Positions 48,501 through 61,628 are shown, counted from the stretch's first letter. The stretch: 64,000 nt of DNA from Ailanthus altissimus (GCA_946807835.1 CAMPEX010000001.1:4975001-5039000), one strand, 5' to 3'. Notes: generated by a model not told the origin, from the letters alone. Program-made: numbers and translations.

Positions 48501-49535
48501 TCCAGACTTTTCCTTAAGCAGTGTGGACAAAGATGCCAAAGCCTTCAGCTGTTGCAAAATCAGAGGCCAATAAGTACAACTAAAAACTCATGTACAAAAC
48601 ATAAACCCAAAGTCATACACAAATCACCAACAAAACTTTAGGCTACTTCATTCCTTATTTGTGTCATAAAATAAGGCAATACCTCATAGTCCTATAGTGA
48701 AGTTTCATGGCATACGTCACAATAGAATAACAATGAGTATTGCTAGGCATCCCAAAAATTTATCCCAAATTGTATCCCAAAGTGATGTGTTAAACAAACA
48801 TTGGGTAGTGAAATAGTGTTAATTTCAAAATTATTTATTACACACAATGTTTACTCGACACATTACTTTTGGAATGCAATTTAGGATAAAATTTTGAGAT
48901 GCCTAGCATTACTTAATAACAATACCTTGGTGGTAGGGTCTTTCCTAGCAAGCCGCTTCAAATGTTGTGCCGCTTCACTATCTATATCCTGCACAGGCAA
49001 TATCAATAAGAGAACGTTCAATCATACCTACTATAGCACCTTAAGAACATCACAACTCACTATGGCCCCTTATAATTTATCATATTCGATGTGCCAGGAT
49101 TCACTTTCAATAGTGCAGCTAACGCAAGCATGTCCAGTTCGATCTTATTTCTCAGAAAGGTACTACAACTTTTTTTTCAGTTAAATACAAAGAGAAACAA
49201 TCATGATATAAACTTGGACTAATGGAAAGAGAGTAATTTAGTGAAAATTCAATAACAAAGCGTACCAGATATCGGTCTGAGTCCTCGCTAGATAGAGAAG
49301 ATTCAAACCGAGAACTGCCGACATAGCCACCGAATCCGACGGCAACTGCAGCTGAACCCGACGGCAACAGCGAAGCAGCGAGACTGAAAACGAGCAAAAA
49401 AAATTATAAAATAAGAAATTACATAAATTTTAAAAATTTATTAATAAGTAATGAGAAACACAAAAAATTAAATAAATACCTGCTGCTTGAAGGACGAGCC
49501 TTGGCTCTACCTCCTTCACCTTTCTGTTTCCCCAT
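36568..49535 (-). CDS. LTN1: Listerin, RING-type E3 ubiquitin ligase (LTN1)
   Basis: Sixteen exons from the ATG at 49535: 49480-49535, 49266-49383, 48926-48988, 48471-48548, 47331-47422, 46306-46408, 45301-45453, 44351-45009, 43777-44269, 42791-43290, 41392-42130, 39534-40239, 38251-39269, 37675-38133, 37131-37361, 36568-36795. They total 5697 nt (1898 aa plus stop), all phases closing with GT-AG introns, near the usual plant length. The N-terminus ([19 protein letters not shown], then [14 protein letters not shown]) and the early [16 protein letters not shown] block are listerin-specific. Exons 5-14 are helical HEAT-like repeats, exon 15 and the start of exon 16 an RWD-like domain, and the C-terminus a RING with ligands C1848, C1851, C1867, C1870, H1875, C1878, C1891, C1894. 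Family role: LTN1 binds split 60S subunits and ubiquitinates stalled nascent chains in the cytosol. The exon 12/13 junction is the least certain. Confidence 0.93.
46452..46523. repeat. 36-bp perfect tandem duplication in LTN1 intron 5
   Basis: The unit starts AATTATACAAATAATGGACT and is repeated without change at 46452-46487 and 46488-46523. The lack of mismatches suggests a recent event, potentially polymorphic. Confidence 0.9.
47073..47245. repeat. 100-bp tandem duplication in LTN1 intron 5
   Basis: AGAGGCTAAAGCAACCGTAG starts at 47073 and again at 47173, exactly 100 bp apart, with about 73 bp of the second copy present and essentially identical. Within a unit, GCAACC(G/A)TAGATCCAACT itself occurs twice, so this is a two-level repeat. 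Confidence 0.88.
48735..48914. mobile_element. Mutator-like MITE in LTN1 intron 3, 9-bp TSD AATAACAAT
   Basis: AATAACAAT is duplicated exactly at 48726-48734 and 48915-48923. Termini GAGTATTGCTAGGCATC and the complement of the far end (AAGTAATGCTAGGCATC) are inverted repeats that extend inward with further matches. The 180-bp element encodes nothing. The 9-bp duplication indicates the Mutator superfamily. The right-hand duplication begins two bases past the splice donor of exon 3 (donor GT at 48925-48924). Confidence 0.85.
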
Positions 49536-50838
49536 TCTGCTTTACTCACATAAAACGGAATCGTTTTGATAAATCCAATAGAAAGAGGGGGGGCGAGGAG
49601 TGGAGAGTTTTGCAGAGAAAATTGAATTGATTGAGGTGGTGGTCTGGTGAGTCGCGACTCTGGTCCGAACGAGGAGGTTCTAGCTTTTCCAGTACAGCAG
49701 AGTACATTAGTTGGATAAACCAGACCGATTAGAAATCGCGAAGCGCGGGGTAAGCATGTCATTGCATGTCTTGTCAGTTTTGATGTTACAGTATATAAAT
49801 GGTATTCTTTACAAATTAATAAGGTTATTCTACAAATTTGGTGATATATATAAATAATTATTAAGTGATGGAATAATATAATTTTTAAAATTATTATTTA
49901 TATTATTTATTATTTAATAATTATTTTATATATAATTTAAAATAAAAATATTTAAAATACTATTTAAATATTATAATATTATTTTTTATAAATATCAAAT
50001 TTTTCAATATAAAAAATACCAATTAATCATTGGTATGGTCGTTCATTTCTTTGTATAAAGGTATTTTTTAATTAAATATTATATTTTCTTTGCCAAGAAA
50101 ATTTTTTTAAAATATCCAAAAATTATAGGTTATTTTTAATTTAACTAAATATATAATTTTGTAAATTTTATAATCAAATAGTTTAAGAATAAATAAAAAT
50201 GCCTTTATATTATATATATATTCTCACCCTCTAAATTTTGTGGCTTTTAAATTTTAAGTTGTATTTCATAATATAAAAATAACAAAAAAAAATACTTGAA
50301 ATTGATAGAGAATTGAATCTAACATTTCAAACAAAATATCACACTCTTTAAGCGATGAAATATTATGTCTAAATTCAATAAGCCCCCTAGCCCGAAGGTC
50401 CAACATCTCTTGAGATAAAATGAGTTTAAATTTATTTATTAAAAAAGAGCAACAGCTTAATAGAGATTATCAGAGCTCATGGGCATTGAGTGAAAAACTA
50501 TTTAAAATGGATAACTTGCCTCAACTAGGTTGTAGAAGGTTACTAAGGTCGTGTTTAAGGTCAGAAGAGATGTTTAGAGGGTGCAGAATTGAATAGGAAC
50601 TTTTACAGAATGGTTGAGGGATGATCTAAATCAGAACTAATGTCAGAGAACTATCCAAGGGCGATTATACAAGATAAGACTCAATAGCGCTCATTCGAAT
50701 TGAGCTCACAACTCAATATTAGTATAGAGACTTTTTTGTAAAGAGAATAGTGTAATATCTTTAGGGTTAGGTGTCATGATTAAAGTCTGAGAATATTCAT
50801 TTTGTACTAAAGAATATCATACTCAACAAGTGTCATTA
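49536..50838. other. LTN1 upstream region
   Basis: The first 250 bp is less AT-rich and should hold the 5' UTR and promoter of LTN1; a small minus-strand frame (49430-49762) overlaps it but has no recognisable content. Beyond 49790 the DNA is extremely AT-rich up to the solo LTR. No gene seen. Confidence 0.5.
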
Positions 50839-53636
50839 TGTAATATCCAATCCCTATTAGTAGTGTAGATACTTAGATTTTGGTATAAAGCGATAAAGAA
50901 ACCTAGGGTTACCCAATTTTAACCCTAATAGAAATATTTTTTTATGGTGCATGTGAGAGGTATTAGACCTACATTGGTAATTTCATAGTCGATCGAAGTG
51001 TCGGACGGTCATGGAATATTTTTGAAATTTTTTTTTTATTGGCTTGGAAAAAAAAATTTAATTTAACACGTGAATTTTCATATAAATGTTATGCATGGAA
51101 CAAGAATTTGTTAAGAAACACAATCTATGTATTAGAAAATGAACCAATTAAAGACAAGATGATGGATTGCCAAGTTGAAAGTCTAGTTAGTTCCTTTAAG
51201 TATTCTAACTAAATAATTAGAAAGAAATCAATTAAATACTTCCAATTCTAACTAATGGCAATTTAGAAATTTAGAATTAGTTGAGCGAAAAAATTGAACT
51301 TTTGGAAGAGGCACTATATAAGGAGGAAGTGTGTAGAAATTCGGTTAATTAAAAAAGCAAAACATCATAGCAAAAGATGAAAGAATTCGACCAAGGTGAG
51401 AAGGTGAGGCTACAGTACAATCCAAGGCTTTTTCATGATTTCTCATGTATGATCAAGTTAAAATAAAGCCAAATACAAGTTCCTAAGACTAGTTGAAGCT
51501 TACATTTGTGAAAATCCAAGGAAATAAGGTAAGAAAAGTATTATTTGGTAATGGTGATGTGTGAATTTTTCAAAATTACTCAATTGATATTTTTGTGTGA
51601 ATTATTGATTTAGATTAAGTTGAATTCAAGTGTGGAGCTTAAAGGACTCATCAAAGTAAAGGAATTAATAAGGTAAGAATTAGGGTTTGGTGTGATTTTA
51701 TTATAGAAACTTCAATTAGATGTTATTAGGGTATTAGAATTAAATTGGCTTGATTTGAATGTCATTGGAATAAGAAATTGAAAAAAGAAATGTGTTGGGC
51801 AGAGAATGGTATATTCGACCACTTAGGAAATTTAGGGTTTAAGTTGTGCTTTGATTAAATTGTTGTGTATAAATGATTCATTGTATCAATTGAATGTATA
51901 TGGTTAATGAAAAATAAAAAATGATGAAAATGGGACATAATTGTCTATTTTGATAAGGCGAATGGCAATTATGTCCAACCAAAATTTAAAAGGTGTTAAG
52001 CAATTTTTATGGTTTCGGATGGTGAATTAAATAAGATTGAATAACTTTGTAAATAAAAAATGAAAAGTGGAGTCCATCCAGGCTTTGTAAGCTAATTAGG
52101 GCGTTTACCAGTTTAAGTGTAATTTTAGCATTAGTAAAGATTATAAATGTCATTTGTGGCATGTAAGTGAAGAAAACCGAGAGAGGTAAAAAGAAGAAAA
52201 CATTTCGAAGAAGAATTAAGTTTGGAGCGGTTGATGAGTGAAAATCTATAATTATTTACCTTTTGTCTAATATGTTTCCGTATGTTTGAATAATTATGTT
52301 TTATGTGATCTTAAATGCTTAAATATGATTTACAGTTTTTATATACTGTCATCATCATAAATTTCTATGTTCAGTTGAAAAAAAAAAAGTTTTTAAAGTT
52401 ATTAAATTAGTTTTCAAAGACCATTAATACCCTCAAATTGTGTACAGTGTAGTGATAGTTTAAGACCCAGTCAGTATATCCTGTACGCATTGATAAGTAT
52501 TGGGGGGCGTGTCACTAACTCCGAAAAGTCAGGTTCTCGTGTCATGTGAGTTGCTATATGTGTACGAGATATTGTCTCGCTATATGTATACGATGTATGA
52601 TTTTGTTTCATAGCCAGTGAGATGTCTTTAGATGTCATAGTGGGTGTTGCTAGTTTAGACACTCTGTGACCTACTCATGTTGTGTGGTGCTAGTTTATTC
52701 GATGTGTGAGTATAGAGCTTTAGGGTCACCATTGGTGCAGTTTAGAAAAAAAATGGCCGAGCGAGATTTTTAATAATTTTGAGTTACTAAACGCATATCA
52801 TGTATTTATATGTGTATATGTTAGTTATTATGTTTATAGACTCTGAGAATTGTTTACAGATATTATTAATAAAAATCGCTTGACAAGATTTTATCAGCAT
52901 ATGATTTAAGAAACCATTTTACAGTTCTATAATAGTTTTAAAAGCATGTTTTAGACAGTTTTCAGAATTTAATATTTATACATAATTTTATTTTTATTGA
53001 AAATCTTAAATGCACTCACTGAACTCCTTTAGCTTACCCATTTTGTGTTTTATATTTTCTAAACCCCCCTCTAGGTGCAGGCTTTGGTGCACAAGTCGCT
53101 GATTCTCCTACAGTAGATTAGTGGGCCAAGATAGGTGATCATTTTGTAAATGTAAATGTGCTGAGTAGCACGTTTTGATTTTCTGCATAATAGTTATAGA
53201 CTTTGTGCATATTGTACATATATTTCGAACAAATAAGAAATGTTTCGGTAGTATAATGACAGTTTTTACTTTTCTTTAGCAAGTTAATTTTATGATTGAA
53301 ATGAAATTATTGTGTAAAGTTGGATTTGATTTTGGAAGGACCAGATGTCCCATTTAGAGGTTGAGAAAACTATTTGATTAGAAGTGTGATCTTTATTACA
53401 AGTTTTGCTTTTTGAATTTTCAGAAAAATAGAGAAAACTCTTTCCGTTTCTTTTTTAAAATTTGGTAAATTATCTTTATAAATATTCTGGGATTTAGTTA
53501 ATAATAGAAAGAATTAAAAAGGGTTCACCTTATGGAATTTCTCAGTTTTAATAGTTAGACTTTGAGGAACTTTCGTTGGGGTGCCTGTGGAGCCCATTAA
53601 AATCTACAGTAGAGGGTCATAGGGCGGGTCTTGTCA
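50839..53636 (+). mobile_element. Solo LTR, 2.80 kb, family 1 copy B
   Basis: Starts TGTAATATCC and ends GGGTCTTGTCA, the same ends as 2840-5615. It is flanked by a perfect target duplication CATTA (50834-50838 and 53637-53641). The two copies can be aligned by eye along their length, including GACATAATTG, the CACTCACTGA block and the TGCAGG block near 53075. No internal region is attached, so this is an independent solo LTR. Confidence 0.9.
51315..51321 (+). promoter_or_regulatory. Putative LTR TATA box (TATATAA)
   Basis: Lies 476 bp into the LTR, the same offset as TATAAATA in the sister copy (3315), with AGGAGGA-type and GGAAGTGTGTAGAA sequence around it conserved. Confidence 0.45.
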
Positions 53637-53641
53637 CATTA

Positions 53642-55540
53642 TCCTAAAAGTGATTTTGAAACATTATCATATGGGAAATGGATATTAGTGATAGCACAAT
53701 CCTCATAAAAGGCCACTTGGCAATTATGTGCTATTATGTCCTTTTGATGGATAGGTATCATGACATGATACTTTAGGATTGGTCCTTTGCTAATTTCCCA
53801 TGTGATCTTATCTTTAATGAAATATTTAGGTGTATGATAACTTTTGTATTACCATCTGTAGTAAAAGAAAACTATCTGTGGTTCTTTACTGAGTACTCTA
53901 TAAGGCTGCACTATCTTTTTGTGCCTTCTTATTACTTTTCTCACAAACTATAATTTAATGTGGTTTCTATAAGCTAATGTAGCAAGTATAGGGCTCAATG
54001 GTGAGTAGAATGTAGAACAATTTTGCTGATATCTCATTTTAACTGCCATTTATACGCCAACATGGCAAATATAGTGCTTTACTGACTGTACATCAATTAT
54101 GAGGCTCAATGATGATATGGCAAATAACTTAACCATGTTGACTTGTCCTTTGGTTGTGGGGCTAATAGTGATGTAGAATCCTAAATAAGTCCCATCTAAC
54201 ATGCGCCTAGGTCAAATGATGAAGGCCCTAAGTCAAATAACTTAACCATGTTGACTTGTCCTTTGGTTGTGGAATTGATAATGATGTGCAATCTCAATTA
54301 GGTCTTATCTAACATGCCTTTAGGTCAAAGTGGGCCACATTAAGTTTAATGGCTCGGTCTTAGTTTAAACTGAGTGGCCAATCTAATGTTAAACTATGTT
54401 GACATTAACATGTTGGCCAATCTAACATGCGCCTAGGTCAAATGATGAAGGCCCTAAGTCAAATGACTTAACCATGTTGACTTGTCCTTTGGTTGTGGAA
54501 TTGATAATGATGTGCAATCTCAATTAGGTCTTATCTAACATGCCTTTAGGTCAAGTGGGCCACATTGAGTTTAATGGCTAGGTCTTAGTTTAAACTGAGT
54601 GGCCAATCTAATGTAAAGCTCGGTCTTGCTTTCACCAAGTCACATGTTAAACTATCATTGGCCCATGTAGGCAATTTGAATTATCTCCCAAAATATTAGA
54701 TGAAATTCATCTATTATTTTAATATATGTATGGTTAGAGAATATAAATATAGTGTTGTACAAGTATTTTAAAAGGAATAAATTATGTAATGTGATTAAAT
54801 GGTGACTTTTCTATATATGAACAAGAAAAAAAAATTCAAAAAAATATCACATAGCAAATCGCATGGGATATGGCATGCATAATTTGCTATGTGAATTGTT
54901 TCTCATATGGCCTATTGTGCGAAACGTACCTTACTCTCCCTCATTTTGACTGTTTGATTGTCACTTGGACGTCAACATGATAAGTATAGAGCTTTATTGA
55001 CTATCCATAAATTATAGGACCTAATGATGATGTGGCAGATGACTTAACCATGTTGACCTGTCCTTTGGTTGTGGGATTGATAGTGATGTAGAATCCTAAA
55101 TAGGTCCCATCTAACTTTGCCCCTAAGTTAAATAATGAAGGCTAATAGCTTAGGCTCACATTAAATCTAATGGTCAGGTCTCAATTTAAGCTGAGTGGCC
55201 AATCTGGTGTAGAGCTCACTCATACTTTTAATAAGCCACATGTTAAGTCTATCATTAGTCTAAGTAGGCAATCTAAAATTATCTCCCAATATATTTAGAT
55301 GAAATTTATATATTATTTTAATAGATATATGGCTAAAGAATATAAATAAAGTATCGTAAAAGTATTTAAAAAGGAATACATTATGTAATGTGATTAAATG
55401 ATGACTTTTCTATATATGAACAGGAGAAAATATTTTTAAAAAAATATCACATAGCAAATTATGTGAGACATGGCATGCACAACCTGCCGTGCGAATTGTT
55501 TCTCACATGGCTTATTGTGCGAGGAATACCTACCCATAAA
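53642..55540. repeat. Degenerate tandem-repeat block with a 226-bp recent duplication
   Basis: TCTAACATGCGCCTAGGTCA begins at 54195 and 54421, giving a 226-bp duplication with very few differences. A larger, older repetition places the segment around 54041-54930 beside 54948-55530 (shared CTATATATGAAC at 54811 and 55410, TATCACATAGCAAAT, and GCATGGCATGC-like motifs). No coding content and no terminal repeats were recognised; it could be the interior of a non-autonomous transposon. Confidence 0.65.
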
Positions 55541-55799
55541 TGTTATTTATTTAAAATTATATATTTATATTTGTTCACTAAATTATATTTGGTTTATTTA
55601 ATTATATTATTTGTTAATTGTTTAATTAGACTATATTATTTATGTACTTAATTTTACTATAATGTTTAATTATATTATTTATTTAATTTTTATTTTTGCT
55701 TTTTTTTAGTTGTTACAAGTACTAAATAAGTTAAGCACTTTCTAAGAACATAGCACTTCTTAAAAACACCAATAAAGCTTTTTATTGTTCTCATCACCT
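55541..55799. other. AT-rich spacer
   Basis: Nearly all A/T. No feature recognised. Confidence 0.4.
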
Positions 55800-58180
55800 T
55801 TCAAAAAAACTTGGTACAGTTTCTAAATTTCCTAAGTAAGACTTTTTGGGAGCTTGAACAGGTTCATAATTTAGGTTGGAATTGCCTAAACCACAACTTT
55901 AATAAGATTCAACATGACCTCTAGTAAAGAATAAATGCCTATTCCAACTTTTTAATTTACACCACCTCTTCTCTTTAATAACAACAAAAAGGTTTTGTTT
56001 ATTTTTGTTAGAAACACAAGGCAAGTCCAAGTACTAACTATTATGAGGAACTCGAACCACCTCAAGACATTAAGTTAACTGTGCAACCACCTCCTCCGAG
56101 ATAGATCTCTCAAAAGATACAATTATCTTTTTGGTGATTTATCTGTTGTCTCGATGCTACTTCATAAGCCCGTAGAATCTCTTTAACTAATTAACAATCA
56201 CCTAAGGTGGCCCTAGTGAGGATCAAGTTATCATTAGTAAAAAAAATGAAAAATATTTGGACCCTCTATTCCACACTACAAACCCAACAGATCACCACGC
56301 CTCTCAGCAGATCGAAGGAGAGCTGAAAGACCATCTACACAAAACAAAAACAAATACAGTGATAGAAGGTCACCTTAACGAAGATAATTGGATGAAGAGA
56401 TATGTCCCTATGGCATGCCATTAATAATAGCAGAATAGAAAATCAATGAGATACATTAGTAGATCTTTTGGCACCAACTCTCTAAAAAATCTAATTTATG
56501 CATCATAATAAAAAAAAAAGGGGTCATTTTACCCTGTTATACGCTTTTGACATGTCCAATTTTAGAGCCAAGTAATTCCCTGGATAACATTTGTTGTGCT
56601 TAAAGGTATACAAACATTCAAACCCACAATAGAATTATTAGTAAATAATCTCCATAGAATAAAAGCGCTCTAAGAATCTGATATTACTTTATTATAACTC
56701 GTCGTAACCTATTTGCCAAGGCTTTAACAAATTATTTTGTAAAGTATATTACAAAGACTTATCGATCAGAATTTTAAACATTATTTGGGCTCCTAAACTT
56801 TTAGGACTATGAAGTGATTAGAATTTCATTAACCATTCTAAGATCATCATCTTCATTAAGAAAACTCAAGCACATCTAACAAATATCCTATCCAACAACA
56901 TCCTAATATTTCTAGTAAAAAAGAGTTGATATGCCATCTTTATCTAAAGCCTTTGCATGGTACATATAAAAGACTGCTTAGTGAATTTCATCAGCTTGAA
57001 ATAGGCAATCCACCCACTAAAAATGTTTTTCGGATAACCACGGCTCAACACAGGAATAACATCAACCTCTATTTCGAACGAGTTAAAGAAGTTGAAAATA
57101 TCTGAGAAATAATCTATAAAAGTTCTCTCAATTTGCTTTGAGCTTGTATTCCAAATCCCATCCTCACTTAAAATTCTTGTAACAGAATTTCTCTTTCGCC
57201 TAAAGGCTTTAAAGTAAAAAAGCTTCGAATTTTTATCCCTAGCTTTAAGCCACTAAACCTTTAACTGTTGTCTCTAGTGGGTCTCATCTTTATACAACAG
57301 GGCATCCAAAGATTTTTAAACCTACATTATATCCTTCCAATCTCGTGCATCCACCCTCTGATTCAATGCCCCTAAAAATTGCCATTTTTCTTTTACTACT
57401 ATCTTTAACTACGAAAGTGCTCTAAATTCCATATTCTAAGCAGAGTACTAATGAGGTTTAAATTTTAACACATTGAATCAAGAGAAGTAGAGTTAGGGTA
57501 CTAGTCTTCACAAATGATCTTTTTACATTTTGCCTCATAAACCCAAACTTCCTTAAAATGGAATTGGCTTTGAACACGCTAAGAAGAACCTTACCAATCC
57601 ACTTTGCATGATCTTTACAAACCATCAAAAGAGGTCGATGATCAAACATGACAAAATCTAAATGTCGAATCGCAATAATAGGGAAAGCTTATACCATAAG
57701 AAATTACATAGCATCCAATATAGTCTTTCTTATATAAAAACCCTAAAGTCATGTACTAAGTAAATGAGGGATCCATAAAATAAACCCTTGATAAACCACA
57801 TTCATCAATAGCAATTCAGAAGTTATTCATCAGACAAAGAGGCTAAGGTAATCCACTAGATTTTTCTAAATACTCTAGTATCTCATTAAAATCCCCTCTA
57901 TAGACCCAACGAAAAAAAAAGAGTATGTAGAGATGCCTCAATAGTGTCTAAGAATAGACACATTGAGATACTTTATGATGGCTATAGAATTTAGTAAATC
58001 TCTAAGTTTTACCTTGCTTTGAAACACAAACATCAATGTGAAAACAGGAGTAAGATATAAGAGAGACATCTACTTTATCTGTCCATAGCAATGCTAAACC
58101 ATTACTACGACCTATTCTTTCCATAACTAATTTGCTAACACACCCAAGTTTCACTTGGAGATCCTCAAATCATTGTTTGC
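55800..58180 (-). pseudogene. L1-type LINE relic (endonuclease and reverse transcriptase)
   Basis: The minus-strand translation from about 58140 shows MERIGRSNGLALLWTDKVDV, then RGDFNEILEYLEKSSGLP and DHRPLLMV, the apurinic endonuclease domain of plant L1 elements. Further on come LALKLDMSKAYNRV (56.58 kb), a GHISSSNYLR*GD block with a stop, FCVDGLSALLRSAERRGDLL (56.31 kb) and an LTRATLGDC..VKEILRAYE stretch (56.2 kb), all parts of the LINE reverse transcriptase. The expected FADD catalytic motif is degenerate. Stops, frameshifts and internal loss of RT sequence make it dead. There is no poly-A tail visible at its 3' end (about 55.8 kb). LINEs copy their RNA directly into nicked chromosomal DNA. 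Confidence 0.85.
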
Positions 58181-58849
58181 ACGCACGTCTTTTCATAAGA
58201 AAGATCACCTCTTGGCAATGTTCCTATTACTAGTTTGTACAGGATACTAAATGAGCGAAGGTTGCCCAATATTGCTAAAAGCATGAAGGCAGTATCAGTA
58301 ACTTATATTTAATCATTGACAAGTTAATCTGGAACACACCTAATATTGCTAAAACGTGAAGATAAGGTGCATTATGATCAATGGTAAGAGTATGAGATGC
58401 AATTGACAAGAGTTGTCTACCTTTTGGGTTTTACAAAAGCCAATATTGCTAAAAAGTGAAGCTGAAGTAGAATGTCGATTGGATCTACTTCTCACTGTAA
58501 AGTTTAAAGTGTTTAAATTTTTGCTTTCATATTTGATATATTAAAGGGTATGTGTAAAGCAGTAAGAAAGTATCTTTAGATTGAAAACATATACTAGTTA
58601 ATCCATGATCTAAAGCTTTATTTTTAAAGATTAGAAATATTTTGCTAAATATCTCATGTCTTGTCTTATAGAGATAAGATATGATGAGTATGAGTAATTT
58701 GTAGGTACAAATATTAGATGTACACTAACTGTAAGGCACCGAAAGATAATTTTGACTGGCTTATGAATCTAAGAATTGTTTGAGATTCAAAATAACTTGT
58801 ATATTTCATTGATCAGAAGGTAACTAGAGGTGTTTCTTGATAATGCTTA
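58181..58849. other. Unassigned segment with a repeated phrase
   Basis: The phrase CCTAATATTGCTAAAA or CCAATATTGCTAAAA recurs at about 58266, 58340 and 58440, spaced 75-100 bp, followed each time by a (G/C)TGAAG stretch. No coding content seen. It may be the leader of the Copia relic that follows. Confidence 0.4.
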
Positions 58850-59514
58850 TTCTGAACAGGATGAAACTTACCAGAAATAGATAAAGGATGATTTAAGAGT
58901 TAAATCATATATCTTGGCCTTAATATTTACTAATATTTAGTGGGAGTATATACATATAAATAGTATAAGTAGTATTATGCTCCATCTAAAAGAATTGTTT
59001 GATAAATCTAAACTACAGGATGAGAACAAATGCAAAGGAAAGTATTTCTAAATGTTATTGTCCAAAGTACCTCACCACAGATAAGATAAAACCTTTTAGG
59101 TGTCTGTTCACCAATCATTGATATTTTATTAGCATTTGATGCTAGTGCAGGTTAGGTATTAGCTACTGTATGTCTTTCTCATATCTACAATATATCACCT
59201 GGTTTGAGGGCGAGAAGTATAGCTTCGCATGGAGAATAGAGATTTCTAATACATTGAAGTTATTGGGACTTTTTAGATACTTCTTCCTTCTGGCAGAAGC
59301 ATTATGTTGTATAATTAGTATTTTATGCCAAACATCATCAGAAAAATCATATCACTCCCTATGTTAGACAAAAAGGGTTATCATGTATGCATTAGGAATA
59401 GTTTCTTATGTTTATATAATAATGATAATGTTTTTCTAGTTGATTATTAGTTCATGAATGACCATTATATCTTAGATACAACAGAAAATGTCTTGAATGC
59501 ATAGGTAAATAAAA

Positions 59515-61628
59515 TGTTGAGATTTGTGCTTACGTGTCATCCTTTTATGTATGAATATTTTTTAAATATTATACTTGTATTATCATTTCATTAAATTGCT
59601 AATTATATTTTATATATGGTAATATGCTTGTAACGTTTCAGGCATTGTATAATATACAATAGTTCATATCTAGTCTAAAGAAGTTTAGATCAGTGCTAAG
59701 AATTAATAACGTTGAGAGTTATAAATTCTAAGAGTTGGCACTGATAAGAGTTATCAGGTTATAAGAGTTAGCGATATCTAAAAAGTTAGAGCCTTGTCTG
59801 AAATGGGACAAAGACCTGAGAATATATTAGTAATGACGTAGTTGTAAAGAGTTGTAAATAGTGCTAGAAAATGTCATTATGCAAATATGTTCTTAAATAA
59901 TATGTTCTTGATCTATCTTTACTAATGCTAGTCTGTCAGTTAATGTCTTAATAAATATATAAATCGGTGTATGTCTATATTTGGATGGTCTTGATGGTTA
60001 GTCTTAGTAAACCATATGTTTAGTGGAAGCTCGTATAGAGATACAAGTATTCAGTAATGATTGAATACTGAATAGACTCATAAAGACCTCCAATAGACAT
60101 CCTATAAAGCCTTTAAGGGAGGGTCTTTTAAGTTGAGTAGTATTCGTAGTCCTTTGACCTAAGTGCCACGGTGGGCTTATGAGTGATCCACTATACTTTC
60201 GTTCCACACATGTCAAAAACCTTTCATGGTCTAACTGCTTGGTGTCGTTAGATATGGTCTGATACGTATGGAGTTTGGTGTACATAGACATGGAATCCAT
60301 CAGCTTATTTGGGTGAGTAATATATCTTAATACTCTAAGATTGTATTTTAAAAAGTCTTATGGCCATAAGCAGTAATTCCCAAGAAAAGAGTTTAACTCT
60401 AAGGATAAATAATATCACAAAAGTGTTTAGAAATATTATTTATTGAAATAAAATTTTAGAGATAAGTTTCGGTCGGGCATATGGAGATTTAATAGTGTTG
60501 ATCTATATCTCCGCTCTACCTGAATATAAATAATAAAGAGATTATACGAATATGTTATAACCTCAACTTGTATGGTTTAACATGCCACTTTGTAATATCC
60601 GTAACGTGTGTGTGAGGCATTGTTCACGGACGTATGGAGGAGTTCCATATAACAATTCGGGTGTAGACCTAGAGAGTCTCATAATATGAAGTGTACTCAT
60701 TATGCGTTGGGGCAACATTATGGATTAAACAATTCCATCCTAGAAACTTCAGTAAACTGAAAATTTATTTTAGGGTTCCTCAGGTTGTGTACTTGTCTAG
60801 ACTTAATTGTTAAGTACATCACTTAATTAGTTGGCAAGAGTTATCTATATTATTCAAAGTTTCCAAATCATTACTTATTTTACGTCAACGTGTTTTAGGG
60901 TGTATACATGTGATTGTGTACATGTTGAAAAAAATTAAATACATGTATCATATATATGATTTTGCATCTGAATTAAGCATGTCATCAACATTTACACATG
61001 TAACTTATATTATCAACAATATAAGATTATAGAAAACATACATTTGAAGAACTTTGGTGAAGATTTCAATTTCAGATTCTTCCTAGCTCCAACTTTGAGC
61101 TCACTTTGAAGTGCACTATTGTTCAATTCTGGTTCTGAACAATCTAGTGGGATTGTGAAACTAGAATAACATCAACTGAATTTCTAGCAATAAGGTTTTT
61201 TTTCTTGAAAGAAAAATAAGAAGAATTAATTTTTCTCTCTCTAGTTTTTCTCACAACTCTTTGTTCAAAGAAAAACTCTCTAAAACCAAAAACACTCTTC
61301 AATGCTCTAACCTCCATATTTTTGCTTCTTTCTTGTTGATTAAAACTCAGTTGGTGCTATTCTAACTTCACAATCCCATCGGATTATTATAAACTAAAAT
61401 TGAACAATAGTGCACTTCAAGGTGAGCTCAAGATTGGAGCTAGGAAGAATCTGGGATTGAAATCTTTACTGAAGTTCTTCAAAGGTATGTTTTCTGTAAT
61501 CTTATATTATTGATGATATAAGTTACATGTATATATGTTGATGACATGCTTAATTCCACTGTAAGATCATGTATATGACACATGTATTTAATTTTTTTCA
61601 ACATGTACATAATCACATGCATACACCA
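59515..61628. mobile_element. Long LTR, family 2 copy C, inserted in Copia pol
   Basis: Starts TGTTGAGATTTGTG and ends CATACACCA, with TAAAA at 59510-59514 and 61629-61633 as target duplication. A second CA-TAAAA pair 15 bp further right is an alternative end. The first 1.33 kb matches copies at 11468, 14984 and 62404. The distal part contains an inverted duplication. There is no internal domain of its own, so it is a solo LTR. Confidence 0.75.

Noticed and set aside
49790..50050. Possible MITE in the AT-rich LTN1 upstream region
   Set aside because: No convincing terminal inverted repeats or target duplication could be paired.
2840..53636. The two family 1 LTRs as the paired LTRs of one giant 50-kb element
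   Set aside because: Each has its own perfect and different 5-bp target duplication, and unrelated host genes lie between them.
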